From Xanthoparmelia taractica (taxonomy: Eukaryota > Ascomycota > Lecanoromycetes > Lecanorales > Parmeliaceae), in NCBI GenBank assembly GCA_033085395.1, contig JANQBS010000053.1, positions 124,001 to 188,000 of the forward strand: DNA of 64,000 bases. Direction: 5' to 3'. Within the stretch, counting starts at the first letter, position 1, and each line of letters begins with the position of its first letter. Made by a program: the position numbers and the translations under genes. The notes beneath the pieces were generated by a model. It did no database searches and was not told the DNA's origin. It saw only the letters and a program-made list of their open reading frames with translations. Shown here piece after piece: positions 45,319-56,663 of the stretch.

Positions 45319-46764
45319 ATGGCTCCCCACAGCACCTCCGACTCACCCCTCAATCCGCACGCCGCCATCCCCTCTTATGGCTTCCAACCCTCCGCCACCC
45401 AAACAAAATCGCCCCAAGACCCAGCGCTCCTCCACCGCTCCCTCTTCCACAAACCGGACCCCGTGACCCACAGCTCCGGCATCCACCTGACCCTCTCGAC
45501 CGGCCGCACCATCATCGACGCCTGCGGCGGTGCCGCCGTCGCTTGCATCGGCCACAACAACGAAGAGGTCATCGCCGCCGGAACGGAGCAAATGCGCAAC
45601 GTAAGCTACGTGCACACGGGCGCATACACGACGTCCTCAGCCGAGGATCTTGCATCCATCATCCTGGATGGAAATCCCTACGGGCTAGCGAAAGCCTACT
45701 TCGTAAGCAGCGGCAGCGAAGCCATGGACGCAGCCATGAAGCTCGCGCGGCAGTATTTCTTCGAAAAGGGAGAATTGCAGCGCAAGAACTTTGTAGCCAG
45801 GAAACAAAGTTACCACGGCACCACCATCGGCGCTCTCTCGCTCTCGAGTAATCTCCCGCGCAAAGTGCCCTACGAACCGCTCTTCATGACCAACGTCTCG
45901 CACGTAAGCCCCGCGTACGCATACCAGTACCAGCTGGCCACAGAATCAAACGACCAATACGTCGCGCGCCTCGCCCAAGAACTTGAGACCGAGTTCCAGC
46001 GTCTGGACCCCACCACCATCATCGCCTTCGTCGCCGAGCCCATCGTGGGCGCCACATCCGGCTGCGTGCCCGCTCCCCCCGGCTACTTCCGCGCCGTGCG
46101 CTCCCTCTGCTCCCGCTACGGCATCCTCCTCATCCTCGACGAAGTCATGTGCGGGAGCGGGCGTTCGGGCTCCTTCTTTGCGTTCGAGCAAGAAGAGGAC
46201 ACGGTGCCGGATATTCTAACCATTGGCAAGGGATTGGGGGGCGGGTATGTGCCGATTGCGGGGGTGTTGGTGGGGGAGAAGGTGGTGGGTGGGTTGCGGG
46301 GGGGCACAGGCATGTTCAATCACGGGCACACGTACCAGGCGCATCCGCTCAGTTGCGCGAGTGCGTTGGCGGTGCAAAAGATTATCAAGAGGGAGGGTCT
46401 CGTCGCGCGGTGTAAGATTATGGGAATCTTTCTCGAGAGGGACCTACGAGCCGCTTTGCAAGGGAGGAAATACGTAGGTGATATTCGGGGCCGGGGTCTT
46501 TTTTGGGGGATCGAGTTTGTGCGGGATAAGGGGACGAAGACGAGTTTTGAGCCCGAGGTCGAGTTTGGGTATAGGGTGCAGAGGAAGGCGTTTGAATTGG
46601 GCGTTGGTGTTTACCCTGGAGTGGCGACAGTGGATGGGGTTAGAGGTGATCATGTGCTGGTTGCGCCACCGTATACGGTTACGGAAGCGGAGTTGAGGGA
46701 GATTGTGATGGTTGTAAGGGAGGCGTATGAGTTTGTAGAACGGGACGTTGATCAAGGGAGTTGA
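45319..46764 (+). CDS. PLP-dependent class III aminotransferase
   Basis: A single exon of 481 residues starting at the ATG in context ACAACATGG-like AACCCAACATGG. Class III (omega-aminotransferase/ornithine aminotransferase superfamily) hallmarks are in order: FVSSGSEAMDAAMKLAR (cofactor phosphate loop), YHGTT, FVAEPIVGATSGCVP, LILDEVMCGSGRSG (Asp that binds the pyridine nitrogen), and the Schiff-base Lys304 in LTIGKGLGGGYVP, then HGHTYQAHPLSCASALA. These enzymes transfer an amino group between an amine or amino acid and an oxo acid. The substrate is not deducible; fungal relatives lie outside the mitochondrial ornithine and GABA enzymes. No targeting peptide is obvious, so it is probably cytosolic. 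It converges on the aldo-keto reductase gene 200 bases downstream, but a shared pathway is only a guess. Confidence 0.9.
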   Translation: MAPHSTSDSPLNPHAAIPSYGFQPSATQTKSPQDPALLHRSLFHKPDPVTHSSGIHLTLSTGRTIIDACGGAAVACIGHNNEEVIAAGTEQMRNVSYVHTGAYTTSSAEDLASIILDGNPYGLAKAYFVSSGSEAMDAAMKLARQYFFEKGELQRKNFVARKQSYHGTTIGALSLSSNLPRKVPYEPLFMTNVSHVSPAYAYQYQLATESNDQYVARLAQELETEFQRLDPTTIIAFVAEPIVGATSGCVPAPPGYFRAVRSLCSRYGILLILDEVMCGSGRSGSFFAFEQEEDTVPDILTIGKGLGGGYVPIAGVLVGEKVVGGLRGGTGMFNHGHTYQAHPLSCASALAVQKIIKREGLVARCKIMGIFLERDLRAALQGRKYVGDIRGRGLFWGIEFVRDKGTKTSFEPEVEFGYRVQRKAFELGVGVYPGVATVDGVRGDHVLVAPPYTVTEAELREIVMVVREAYEFVERDVDQGS

Positions 46765-46964
46765 TGTAAAGTCTGGAATTGCGTACCACCCATTGATCAT
46801 GATTTTGAGTGGGTTGTTGCCTCTGCGGCTGTAATATTGGAACTACAAGGGTGACTTTGCCAGGAGGTATTCTATCTATTTCAATCACAAAGTACGCTGT
46901 TGATGCCTTCAAAAGACGCGTTTGCTTGATCCTAAGATAATCCAATGGAAATCCAAGACCCATT

Positions 46965-48125
46965 TCAAACCCCTTCGTTGCCACCGTGAGGTTTCGGAGC
47001 CCTACTCTTCGTCACGGTCTCCAGACTGCTTGCAGACTTTACAAGAAAGATATCACCAGGACCCATCCTCATATCATACTTCGGCCCACCCCCATACTCA
47101 AAGATGAAATTGAGCGGGAAACCATGCTCAAAAGGCGCAGCGCCATCAATCTCATCAATCTCCTCGTCGCTGAGCTCGATACCCAACGCCTCAATGTTAC
47201 TCTTCAGATGCTCAATCTTGCGCCCACCGACAATGGGGAAGACATAGGGGGATTTATACCTCACGTACGCTAGCGCGATACTAGTAATCAGTGTCCCCTT
47301 CGCCTTTGCGACTTTCTCAAGCGCAGCGGAGACTCTGAGCACGTGCTCCGTCTGCCCGCCCATCTTGCGCCCATCAGTTTTCTGCGCAAAATCCTCGGCG
47401 CTCATGAACCTGCCGCGGCCGAGAGCGCCCCAGGGAGCCAACGCCATGCCTTCGCTTTCGCACATGGGGATGATGTCGCGCTCGAAGTCGCGCACGGCGG
47501 CACTCCAGTGGCCTTGGTAGACGCTGAATTGCGTGAGGCCTTGTTGGCGCGCGTACTCGTTTGCTTTGCTGACGACCCAGGCGGGGGTATCACTGATGCC
47601 TAGGTAGAGGACTTTGCCCGAGAGGACGGTGCGGTGGAGAGATTGCATGAGTTCGGGGATGGAGGTGGTGAAGTCCCACCAGTGGATGTAGAGGAGATCG
47701 ATGTAGTCTGTTTGGAGTTTCTTCAAGCTAGCGTCCAGGGAGACGCGCAGGCTCTTGGAGTGGTTGCCTACGAAGTTGGATTTGATTTTTACGGGCTCAT
47801 ATGTGCACGGCGATGTGAATTTGGTCGCGAGGACTATCTGGTCGCGGTTCTGACGTGAGTGCATCCATTCGCCGAGCCATTTCTCGGTCTCTTCGTTTTG
47901 GTAGTTGTTTGCTGTGTCGAGAAAGTTACCGCCGTTGTCGACGAAGTAATCGAGCATTGCGAATGAGGTTTCCTTGCTGCATTCGCCTAGATTGTTGGAC
48001 CATGCCTCGCCGAAATTCAAAGTACCGAGGCATAGTGGGGATACTCGCACGCCTGCTGTGGGAGCAAGGACGCGGTGGTAGCCGAGAAGACTTTTGGGCT
48101 TCGGAACTGGTGCGTGAGTAGCCAT
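46965..48125 (-). CDS. Aldo-keto reductase, aryl-alcohol dehydrogenase / norsolorinic-acid-reductase-like
   Basis: A single exon of 386 residues from the ATG at 48125 (MATHAPVPKPKSLLGYHRVL). The frame extends further upstream, but alignment with the family fixes this start. The AKR fold is complete: CLGTLNFGEAW, GGNFLDTANNYQNEETEKWLG (catalytic Asp and Tyr), VLATKF (Lys), DLLYIHWWDF (His), ISDTPAWVV, and the cofactor-binding ALGRGRF and IVGGRK. Members reduce aryl aldehydes or ketones with NADPH; some sit in polyketide clusters, but no such cluster is present here. It is convergent with the aminotransferase and divergent from the DUF3632 locus (610 bases between starts). Confidence 0.9.
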   Translation of the reverse strand: MATHAPVPKPKSLLGYHRVLAPTAGVRVSPLCLGTLNFGEAWSNNLGECSKETSFAMLDYFVDNGGNFLDTANNYQNEETEKWLGEWMHSRQNRDQIVLATKFTSPCTYEPVKIKSNFVGNHSKSLRVSLDASLKKLQTDYIDLLYIHWWDFTTSIPELMQSLHRTVLSGKVLYLGISDTPAWVVSKANEYARQQGLTQFSVYQGHWSAAVRDFERDIIPMCESEGMALAPWGALGRGRFMSAEDFAQKTDGRKMGGQTEHVLRVSAALEKVAKAKGTLITSIALAYVRYKSPYVFPIVGGRKIEHLKSNIEALGIELSDEEIDEIDGAAPFEHGFPLNFIFEYGGGPKYDMRMGPGDIFLVKSASSLETVTKSRAPKPHGGNEGV

Positions 48126-48735
48126 TGCTATTGATCCTTTGCACAAGGTTTTTTGATGTTGAAACGATGAGGATTGGTCTGAAGGAGGTTTTATATCCAC
48201 ATCTTCGTTGACCGAAAGTCTTGGCGTAATATGTATCTCCGATGATGCCCGACAGAGTATGCGAGAATATTTCATTATCACATCATGGTGATCGCAGAGT
48301 GATAGAACAGGTATGCAAGTCCAAGTGCGGAAAGAATCAAGCAACGCACCGTCCCGGACCTAATATACTTAGGTAGACCATCTCAGCATGAAGTGATAGC
48401 GCTATAAGCAGCAGCGAAGTGCTGTCGTTCCCAACGCCTAGCAGGGTCAACGCCTATGGGACACGAGCTAACAGATGAATACACAGTCTGCTGGTCGCTC
48501 AGAGCGTCTTTGGTTAGTTGTAATACCCGGATGGGCAAAGTAGCCTTCTTCACTTCTCGTGTTATATGACAAGAATCCAATCGAACATCGATAACAGCTG
48601 GGTTGAGTGCTGTTGTAACTAGTGAGCATTTCGGTTTTATTAGGTTAGAACCTTTTGAGAAGTGCCACTTACTTGCGAATTTCCACGATTTCCACGTCTC
48701 ACTATCTCCCAATCTTGAAATTAACATTTTGCAAG
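48126..48735. promoter_or_regulatory. Divergent intergenic region (aldo-keto reductase / DUF3632 locus)
   Basis: 610 bases between two divergent starts with no gene seen. It must hold both promoters; I see no confident individual sites. Confidence 0.4.
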
Positions 48736-49557
48736 ATGTCTGACGCCTGGTTCGCCTGACACCTCGCTCCTGACGGCAACCCAGAAGACGGGTGCCATCC
48801 TCAAGAAGCTGCCGCTTTGAAGTCCTACATCCACTCTACAACCATCACTCCGGAAGCAGCAGCCCGCAACATCACGCTGCCTGTGACAAATGAGCCCGAG
48901 ACAGCCCGCAAATGCCAGGACAGTGATAATCTGTATCGACTCTGGACCCTCATAATCGACGGGTTAACTGATCTGCCCGAACATAGAGGCAAAATCATCC
49001 AGCTGCTTCAAGCGATACAGAATCTTCCCGTATCGAATGAAAAAGACGGTGAAGCTCAAGGGAAGCAAATACGATGGGCTGATCTTCCCAACTTTGGCCA
49101 TTTGTGGTCCGATTTGAAAGTCCCCAATAACTGGCGCAGCGCTATACGTAAATGGGCACCTGAGCAACGTGAAGGCGTACGACAAGATTATATCAAGCAA
49201 GCAACCATTGATGCTCAGCTTGTTGTCGCAAATGTAGACGGAATACCTATATCATGGGGTTTGGGATGCATATGCGACGCCCTTGAGCAAAGTGACGCGG
49301 TGCCAGACTTCGAGGTGCCAGCTGCTAAAGACTGGCTCGAGATTGCTGGAGAGCGGATTTTTGAAGAGTCGGACGGTGAAACGACCGGGTATTTGAGAGA
49401 GCGAGATCTGTGGAAGCATGAAGGGGGAGCACGAAAGCAGAGATGGAATTTCTGGAAGGAACGATTGCAATCGATGGTTGAGAGCCAGGAGCTTGCCACG
49501 GAGAGGAGGGAGTCTGCGAATAAAGCTGTTGAGGCGATACAAGCGGTCGCTGAATAG
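48736..49557 (+). pseudogene. DUF3632 family gene interrupted by a nonsense codon
   Basis: The frame begins at ATG 48736 (MSDAWFA), meets TGA at 48757-48759, and continues in the same frame as HLAPDGNPEDGCHPQEAAALKSY to a stop at 49557, about 273 codons in all. The body matches fungal DUF3632: a helical region with YRLWTLIIDGLTDLPEH, IIQLLQAIQNLP and IRWADLPNFGHLW. The function of DUF3632 is unknown. After the TGA the next in-frame ATG is at 49474, near the C-terminus, so no near-complete protein can start downstream. I see no intron that removes the TGA. Either this allele is dead, or the stop is read through, or the base is a sequence error. Apart from the one codon the reading frame is intact, so the event is recent. 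Confidence 0.7.
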
Positions 49558-50836
49558 TAGGTGGACGTTCTGTCTTCGCTAATCCAGCAAGTCAATGTCG
49601 CTACCCGAACGAGGAACAAACGTCTTCATCTCAATATAATCCGTGAGTAATAAAGCTATTAAGCTCGCAAGTAGCTTGTTGGATCATATGTTTTCCCCCT
49701 ATATCTTGTTTCTGAACTGCTCGTATCCCATATCCCGACAGGCGAGTCGTTGTACCGAGCACTGAGCACTCTCCCTATGAGGGGCCAGCTAGATGTCTGA
49801 CACGAGTCGTCACCTTCCTCCTGCACCGGCATTATCCATGCTATGTTCGTGCCTATCCCATTTTCCAAGCCCAGCACAGGCGCCACGGGGAAACAATTAT
49901 AACGGTGGGTGTAGCTATCGAAGTTCTATGTGATGATTTAAGGCCCATTCCCCTTACATTTGGTCTGGTCTACACCCTATCACCCATCTTTCTTTCCATA
50001 GCACTTCTAGAAAACAAGCCAATGGACGTACGCCTATTGATCATATATCCCATCCTTTCACTTCCATCCATCCAGCAGGTTCGATTCATTGTTCCTTGAC
50101 AATTCGTGAATGCCTCTGCGGTATCAAGTCTCATCTTTATATATGTCTGATTCTTGCCACGCGGGATCCGAGGCCCATATTCGACAATGCAAACGCTCTA
50201 TATGCCAGCTCGATGACAGAGCCAATCACCTACTAAGTCTTTTCTTCGCCAATACCCAAGGTACTTATTGTATAGGTAGGCTGTGCTACTCGTAGGTTAA
50301 AACCGGTATGCTAAGAGAGATCTAGTCACCTGTTCGTAAGATATTAGCGTAATATGAGTTGACTTAAGAATCTGTCGAAGCAGCTCACCATGAATATGTA
50401 ACAGCATACCACGACGCTAGATAAGCGCAGTTGGCTTTGTGCTCTTCTGTAGAAGATATAATGGTCCAGTTGACTGGACTGGATGGGACATCAGGTACGT
50501 ACAAAAAGATAATAATGAAGCGAAGTGTGGCTCTGTTCACCTCTCCCTAACGTAAGTATGAGAAGATTGAGGAGGCGAATTCGAAGTTTCTGGAGAGGTC
50601 AATTGAGAAAGAGGTGAGGCACGTGAGATGTAAAGAGGGAAACAGAGCTTTACGAATATGCAAAGTGAGCTTTTACTTTTGGGAAGTAATTCCACTCCCT
50701 CAATAGAGATCTATGGCTGCTATGGTACAGTGCCTTATATATGCAATCCAGAAGTACTACTCCAAAAGCCTCGAAATGAGAGAGTTTAGCATCGCAGCGA
50801 GCCTTCAAAAGTAACCTCTTAAAAATGTAGGAGGAG
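49558..50836. other. Intergenic region downstream of DUF3632 and thioesterase genes
   Basis: Convergent 3' flanks with no supported gene. Short frames at 49905-50099 and 50110-50295 carry no recognised motif. Confidence 0.45.
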
Positions 50837-52176
50837 CTACAGCTTGCTCTTCGTCGTAGGGTCATCTTGTTGCAAACGCACGAGGCCCTACAGATATGCG
50901 TCAATCAATCTGTTATAACAATGCGTGATATGAATATATTGGGTGCAAGGCTTACCTCCTGAACACAAGTAGCCACCAACCTCCCTTCTTTATTCCAAAT
51001 CCTCTGCATCACCAACCCTCTGCCCTCTCCCGACCACGGTGTTTCCATCTCCGTACACATCCACTCATCGGCCTTGACTTCCCTCGGCCGATGAAAGTAT
51101 ATGGTATGATCCAAGCTTACCATCATGCCAATTGGGCGTTTGGGTGTTTCGAAGGTATTCTTGGAGCGTTTTATAGATTCTAATCCCGTTTGCTGTTTTG
51201 AAGAAGGGCTATCCTGACCTTGTGGAAAGGTCCTGTTGTAGAGACTGTGGTTGCTGCGCACGAGACCATGAACCCGAGAGACGGTGCCGATGAACCAACT
51301 GTCAGACATATAAGCGAGGGCTGAGAGGTGGGCGTGCTGACCGCCGGAAGGGGAAATGGAGCCGCGGCATTGAACCCAAGCTTGTGGTTTACGGTGGTGT
51401 GGGTAGGGCGAATTCTCTGGTGAAAAACATCTTCAGCGTCTCCTCAATCATGAAGCAAGCAGGGCAACTACCCACGATTGAACATGCCTAATCTCTTCGC
51501 AATAAAAGGACCTTCCGCCTCCACTCCATTAGGCTCGCCTGCTTTATCCTCGGCATCCTCCTCTTGCAATATCCGCTCCAGCCCCTCTCTAACGCCCTCG
51601 GGCATGTCCCAGCCGTGATCGACCGTAACTTTCCCACCACTATCCTCACGCATAAAACTCAGCGTGGTAGTAAATATGCACTTTCCCCTTTGCCTAGCTT
51701 GCACTGTCCTTGTGATGAAGCTTTTCCCTTCTCTTACTCTCTCCACGTGGTATAGAATTGGTATTGCCGAGTCCCCTGCAAGTACGAAGTAGCAGTGCAT
51801 GCTATGAATAAGATACACTGCATTGTCGTTCGCCGGAGAAGGAGGCGGGACGGTGTATTGCGCTGCAGCAAGGCATTGAGCTATCACAGCGCCACCGTAG
51901 ACACCGCGAGCACCTGGTGGGTGCCATAGCTCGCTGACCATGTCATGTCAGCGCTCCGAAGGGACGAGCGCGTAACATGGAAGGACGAATGGTCATACCG
52001 TGCATTGGTGAAGATGTCCTAGACAGAATTAATAAGTGCGAAGTGCGAGTTTGGTAGTTAAGAGTTGCGGTACGTACTGGGCCAATGTCCCTAAGAGTTA
52101 TGAGTTCAAGGACGTTCTCCATCGCAGACTTCGAAGTGTCCGCTGGAGGCGGTCTTATGAGTGTCGGACTAGGCAT
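50837..52176 (-). CDS. Acyl-CoA thioesterase II (TesB type), peroxisomal
   Basis: Five exons on the minus strand: 52176-52078, 52018-51999, 51933-51476, 51416-50956 and 50887-50837, giving 362 residues. Introns are 59, 65, 59 and 68 bases (GTACGT, GTATGA, GTGGGT, GTAAGC). Exon 2 is a 20-base micro-exon (DIFTNA). The double hot-dog fold is clear: GARGVYGGAVIAQCLAAA, HSMHCYFVLAGD, RDGKSF-like REGKSFITRTVQA, then in the second half ALAYMSD, SLDHTIYFHRP (catalytic Asp) and CVQEGLVRL (catalytic Gln). The last 51-base exon ends in KSKL, so SKL is a perfect PTS1 signal. TesB enzymes hydrolyse medium and long acyl-CoAs, here presumably during peroxisomal beta-oxidation. It shares a 299-base divergent promoter region with RPS5. 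Confidence 0.92.
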
Positions 52177-52475
52177 TATGGACGCCGCTGTTGCTCAATG
52201 GTGGTCGCGTATATAAACACCCGCTATTTCAAGAGTGAAGGTCTACAGAAAAAAGATCTGGCATCGTGCCTCGTAAACTCCTTCGGCCGTTCCGTGTTGG
52301 AGAAACAACAGTCATCGTTGTCGAAAATGCCGAGGCACAAGATTAGATTACAGTATCTGCGCTAGCCCCAGAAGCGTGCTAGTGCCCACATCTCCGCTAA
52401 GCGAGAATCGAATTGCTATCAACCAACACCCCCAGACTTCAAGCAACGAAACGATATCAATAAGAGTCGCCCAGC
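52177..52475. promoter_or_regulatory. Divergent promoter region, thioesterase / RPS5
   Basis: Only 299 bases separate the two start codons, so both promoters and leaders must share it. No TATA box is evident on the RPS5 side. Confidence 0.6.
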
Positions 52476-53344
52476 ATGTCTGATACCGCCGAGGTCGAGG
52501 TTGAGAACCCAAGCGGATATATGGTCTTACCCAAGGATGTTACGGAAGAGATTGGCTCCATCAAGCTCTTCAACAAATGGTCGTACGAGGACGTCGAAGT
52601 CCGAGATATCTCATTAACGTGAGTGCCATCCCTAGCACCTGAATCTTTTGAGGCCAGAAAGAAATGGATGCTGTGGCTTTGAATACCCTTTCTTGCCACT
52701 TTAACTCGAAAACGCTAGCTGTTAGGGATTCTGGCTGACCAGATCTTTTCTATAGCGACTACATCCAAATCCGCTCCCCCGTCTATATCTCGCACTCCGC
52801 CGGCCGTTATGCCATCAAGCGCTTCCGTAAGGCCAACTGCCCCATCATCGAACGTCTCACCAACTCCCTCATGATGAATGGCCGCAACAACGGCAAGAAG
52901 CTCATGGCTGTCCGCATAGTTGCTCACGCTTTCGAAATCGTGAGCCTGCCCTTCCCCTCACTTCCATCGACTATAACTGGCTTCCCTAAACTTCCGTGGA
53001 TGTTGTTAACACGCAACCCATTTTAGATCCACATAATGACCGACCAGAACCCCATCCAAATCGCCGTCGATGCCATTGTCAACTGCGGTCCCCGTGAAGA
53101 CTCCACCCGTATTGGCTCAGCAGGTACCGTACGCCGTCAAGCCGTCGACGTCTCCCCATTGCGCCGCGTCAATCAAGCTATTGCCCTCCTCACAATTGGT
53201 GCCCGCGAGGCAGCTTTCCGAAACGTCAAAAGCGTGGCTGAGTGTCTGGCTGAGGAATTGATCAATGCCGCAAAGGGCAGCAGCAATAGTTACGCGATCA
53301 AGAAGAAGGATGAGTTGGAACGGGTGGCGAAGAGTAACCGGTAG
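52476..53344 (+). CDS. rps5: 40S ribosomal protein S5 (uS7)
   Basis: Exons 52476-52618, 52756-52939 and 53027-53344 give 214 residues. Introns are 137 bases (GTGAGT, TATAG) and 87 bases (GTGAGC, branch GTTAAC, TTTTAG). The sequence matches eukaryotic uS7 along its length: KLFNKWSYEDVEVRDISL, GRYAIKRFRKANCPIIERL, SLMMNGRNNGKKLMAVRIV, and the C-terminal GAREAAFRNVKSVAECLAEE then SSNSYAIKKKDELERVAKSNR-type end. uS7 sits in the head of the small subunit at the E site and contacts mRNA. The family is strictly conserved, so identity and exon model are secure. Confidence 0.97.
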
Positions 53345-55017
53345 ATACTGTTGGGTGCGAAGGAGGGTGCTGGAATGGAGAAGTACTGGTGCACGCTCTT
53401 ACTGGTAGCAATTATACCAAATATCCAAGGAATCTCCGTGGTGCAAACGCCCATGATACTGATTTCAGATCATCAACTCCATTGACCGACGTGCCCCAGC
53501 AATCATCCCCTCACCTCCCCGTTACACCTCTCCCTCTCAATGTCCTATAACCAGATACTCAAGGTAATTGCTTAAAAACAGAAGCTCCATCAAAAAACCA
53601 AGAATCATCGCGATAAGCGCCTTCAGCTTTACTCATGGTCAGTCCCCTAGGGTTTCTAAGGGCAGTTGCCCGTCATTATCGTCACTACAAGCCTAATAGA
53701 TTTATTCGAAAACAATCGACCTTCTGGATATTATAATATTGCCCAAGAGACTAGCAAATGCTAGTCCGAACAGAGAACAGGTTGACTCATTCCTCTGCGA
53801 CAACTTGGCCACGCGGTGAGTATGAACTGCAGAGCATGGCCATTGGTCCCGGGTCTGCAACGATACGATTCTCCCGGAGAGACCGAGCCACAGGACGGTA
53901 CAAAGGTCTTTTACCTCGCTTCTGGTGTAGTAGCAAGTATTCCCGGCCAACGACTGGTGAGTGCACGATTGATGAAAAGATGCTCTTAGCAATTGGTAGA
54001 CGTTTGATCCACGGGAATCCAAAAGGAACAGAAGAAATCTTGCTTGCACTGATCGAACACAGGCGCAGACTGATCCGAAGGCTGTGATAAAGAGATGTCC
54101 AAGTTACAAGTCTGCGAAAACAGCTTTCACGGTCAGATGGTTGCCCAGACATTTCCATCGCAGATAAATTGATTATGCAGGTATGACAGCAGGACATCTC
54201 TAGCCTTTCATATGAAAACAAGCCTGGTATCGATATCTAAATGGAGCAGCTGGGTGGGTGCTCTTGTCTGGCGAGAGGTATGGATTGTGGAGCTAGTGAA
54301 TGACCCAGCTTACGTTCATCGCTAATAAGATGGCTTTTTCAACTCTAGGGTAATCAGCTATCAACGAAATCTTCGATAGCATCGGAACGGCGAAGATGGT
54401 CTGACCAGTTCATCCTCAATTGGAGTTGAGCGCAAGCAATAGCTCTGTACCTAATCAAACCAGGGTGTACGGAGATATATAAATCAATATTATAGTATGT
54501 CAAACGCGTTCATTGCATAGTTGGTAATATATCCAGGGAACAATAGTACATATATACGCTCTGGCAATGAACATGTATGGCAGAGTATGGGTTTACCCCT
54601 TACACAGAGTGAAGCAGCATTGGCAGCGAAATAACTTCGCGAAGCGAGGTACAAAACTTGACTAACACACAGTCGGTGACACAAAGTGGTTGCAGTCATA
54701 CAATTCAACACCAATACACTGCAGTGGTGGGCTTTCTTGTCCTGATTGATACTCCTCCACGCTTGGTTAACACATCAAGTTTCCATTTTCTTTTGATGCT
54801 AATAAGTTGAGAAATAGTTCTGCATGATCATCAGCAGTCATTCTCTCATATTTATTTCTTAGCATGCTGCGATTTTGATGATGAACAAAACATAGGTTTT
54901 CCAGAGTAATCATTAGCTCGCCCTGCTCTTAGGAATTTGGCCCATGTCGCTTACTCGATCCTCCTCATAGTTTTTCACTACATCTTATTAAAGTAGACAT
55001 CTTGCAGCATCGCTAAG
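53345..55017. other. Intergenic region
   Basis: No gene is supported. Frames around 53758-54221 on both strands overlap each other and lack family resemblance. Sequence after 54480 is AT-richer and leads into the next gene's leader. Confidence 0.45.
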
Positions 55018-56663
55018 ATGCCTGTATCTACTTGGAATGGTAGTCCATCAGAGGCCTCATCAACAATAGCTAAAAGAACTATGCAGTCTTCCCGCCGTGA
55101 AAAAAACACAATTTCGAGAGGCCGTGTCGAAATAATGAATGACGGTAGCTCTCCTCTTGATGAACACCGAAGAAACAACACTCGACTGAAAAATCAAGAG
55201 ATAGTCGATTTGGTGGAAGAAGAAGAGGAAGAAAAGGGGGACAGCGAGGATGAAGACAGCGAAGAAGGAGACAGGGTCACAGAGACTTGGGAAGCAGAGA
55301 GTGAATTGGGGAAACAACCAGTCTTTCACCACGAGATCTACCATCGCTTGGTTAATCTAATGAGCAGCCAAGGGGCCTACAGTATGTTTCTTCCAGCCTG
55401 TTTTACTTCCAAGGATGCGCTGACCCTATCATAGCCCACGAGCCGCCAGATTACGGTATCGACTCCATGGACATCACGTCGTTCCACCCAGACCAGCGCG
55501 ATTGGAGCTCGACTAGAGCTCACAGACCCCCAATCCTTACCCTATGGTCTGAGCCCCCTGGATCAGCCCCAACCTACTCCATCGGCTATTTACTCTTCAA
55601 CGGACGTCTAATCCTCGACTACGCCGGAAACCCAATCCGAGCCTTCCGGCATCTGCCCCTTACAATCTCCTCTGCCGTCAAAGGCTTCCGACTTGAGAGC
55701 TGGGCCCGACAGGACGTCCACCGTTTACGGATGAATGATATCCTCGCAAGGCTAGGAACGCGGATCACGTCAAAGGGTCGGGAACCACTACAGAGAACAG
55801 GAGACCTTTATGACCGAGCGAGTATCTTCAGATTAAAATCTGGGCTCATCTCGTTCCGCCCACGCAATGATCCCACGAGGAATGCAGCCAGAGCGTACAT
55901 AGACTCGCTACGTACACCGGCGCAGAGAGCTAGTAATAAAGCCACTGATCGGGATCTGACGTTCGACGAACTCGCTACTCTCAAGGAACTCGGTAAGAGG
56001 GGTTCTGTAAATGCCACTGCTGGATGTCCGAGTATCAGCACTCCTGCAGCCACTGCTGCTCCCGCCGTCGCTATAACACCTAATTCACGGTCAACCCGTA
56101 GCCATCGCCCGGCTCCACCCCCTCAATCTACACCAGCTATTCCCCTAACTCCAGCACCAGCGCAAAATCTGCCAGACTCACGTGACAATGTGCCAGACAC
56201 GTGCAAAGAGTCTTATATCCTCCGAGACGCCCTCGAAGAAACAGTCGAGCATTTTAAGAAGCTCACTGGACAAAATCCGAAACACACTAATACCGCCGAG
56301 AGCTACTCCTCGCAATGGAACAAGCTACAAGCGCAATTTGCCCCCATATGGAAGTCACAAAGGCCGGCAGAAGAGATACCACTGCTCTTCAAACTTGGCA
56401 AATGGACAGGTGGGATTGGTTGCTGGGCGGACGACTGGCGTACAAAGGTAGGTGGTGGCGAGAGGGGTAGAGAGGATGAGATGTTTCTTGAATACATGGA
56501 CGCTACCCAAGAGGGGACTGCCTACCTCGGCCCGGATGGCACCTGGCGATCGGTAAGGGATACTTGGTGTAATTCTCATCGTAACCCTACTGAGAAGCGA
56601 TGGGGTCGAATAGATCTCACAGGTGAAGAAGACCCTGAGGATGCTTCTGAGGAGGTTTCCTGA
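55018..56663 (+). CDS. Uncharacterised protein, paralogue A of a tandem family
   Basis: Exons 55018-55381 and 55435-56663 give 530 residues; the 53-base intron has donor GTATGT, branch GCTGACC and acceptor ATAG and splits the codon after GAY in phase 1. I do not recognise the family. The N-terminus is basic and Ser-rich, then strongly acidic (EEEEEEKGDSEDEDSEEGD). Three blocks are shared with the gene at 59604-61109: block 1 KQPVFHHEIYHRL just before the intron; block 2 (about residues 152-310) with ILTLW, TYSIGYLLFNGRLILDYAGN, LPLTISSAVKGFRLESWAR, SLRTPAQRASNKATDRDL; block 3 (about 383-455) with LRDALEETVEHFKKLTGQNP, SSQWNKLQAQ, WTGGI. A Pro/Ala/Ser/Thr linker joins blocks 2 and 3. No signal peptide or membrane segment is seen; a nuclear protein-binding role is conceivable but is a guess. 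Confidence 0.8.

Noticed and set aside
46149..46477. Frames inside the aminotransferase on both strands
   Set aside because: Shadows of the GC-rich coding sequence; the aminotransferase frame carries all motifs.
45319..49557. A possible secondary-metabolite cluster (aminotransferase plus norsolorinic-reductase-like AKR)
   Set aside because: No polyketide synthase, NRPS, terpene cyclase, P450, transporter or cluster regulator is nearby, and the AKR family is broad.
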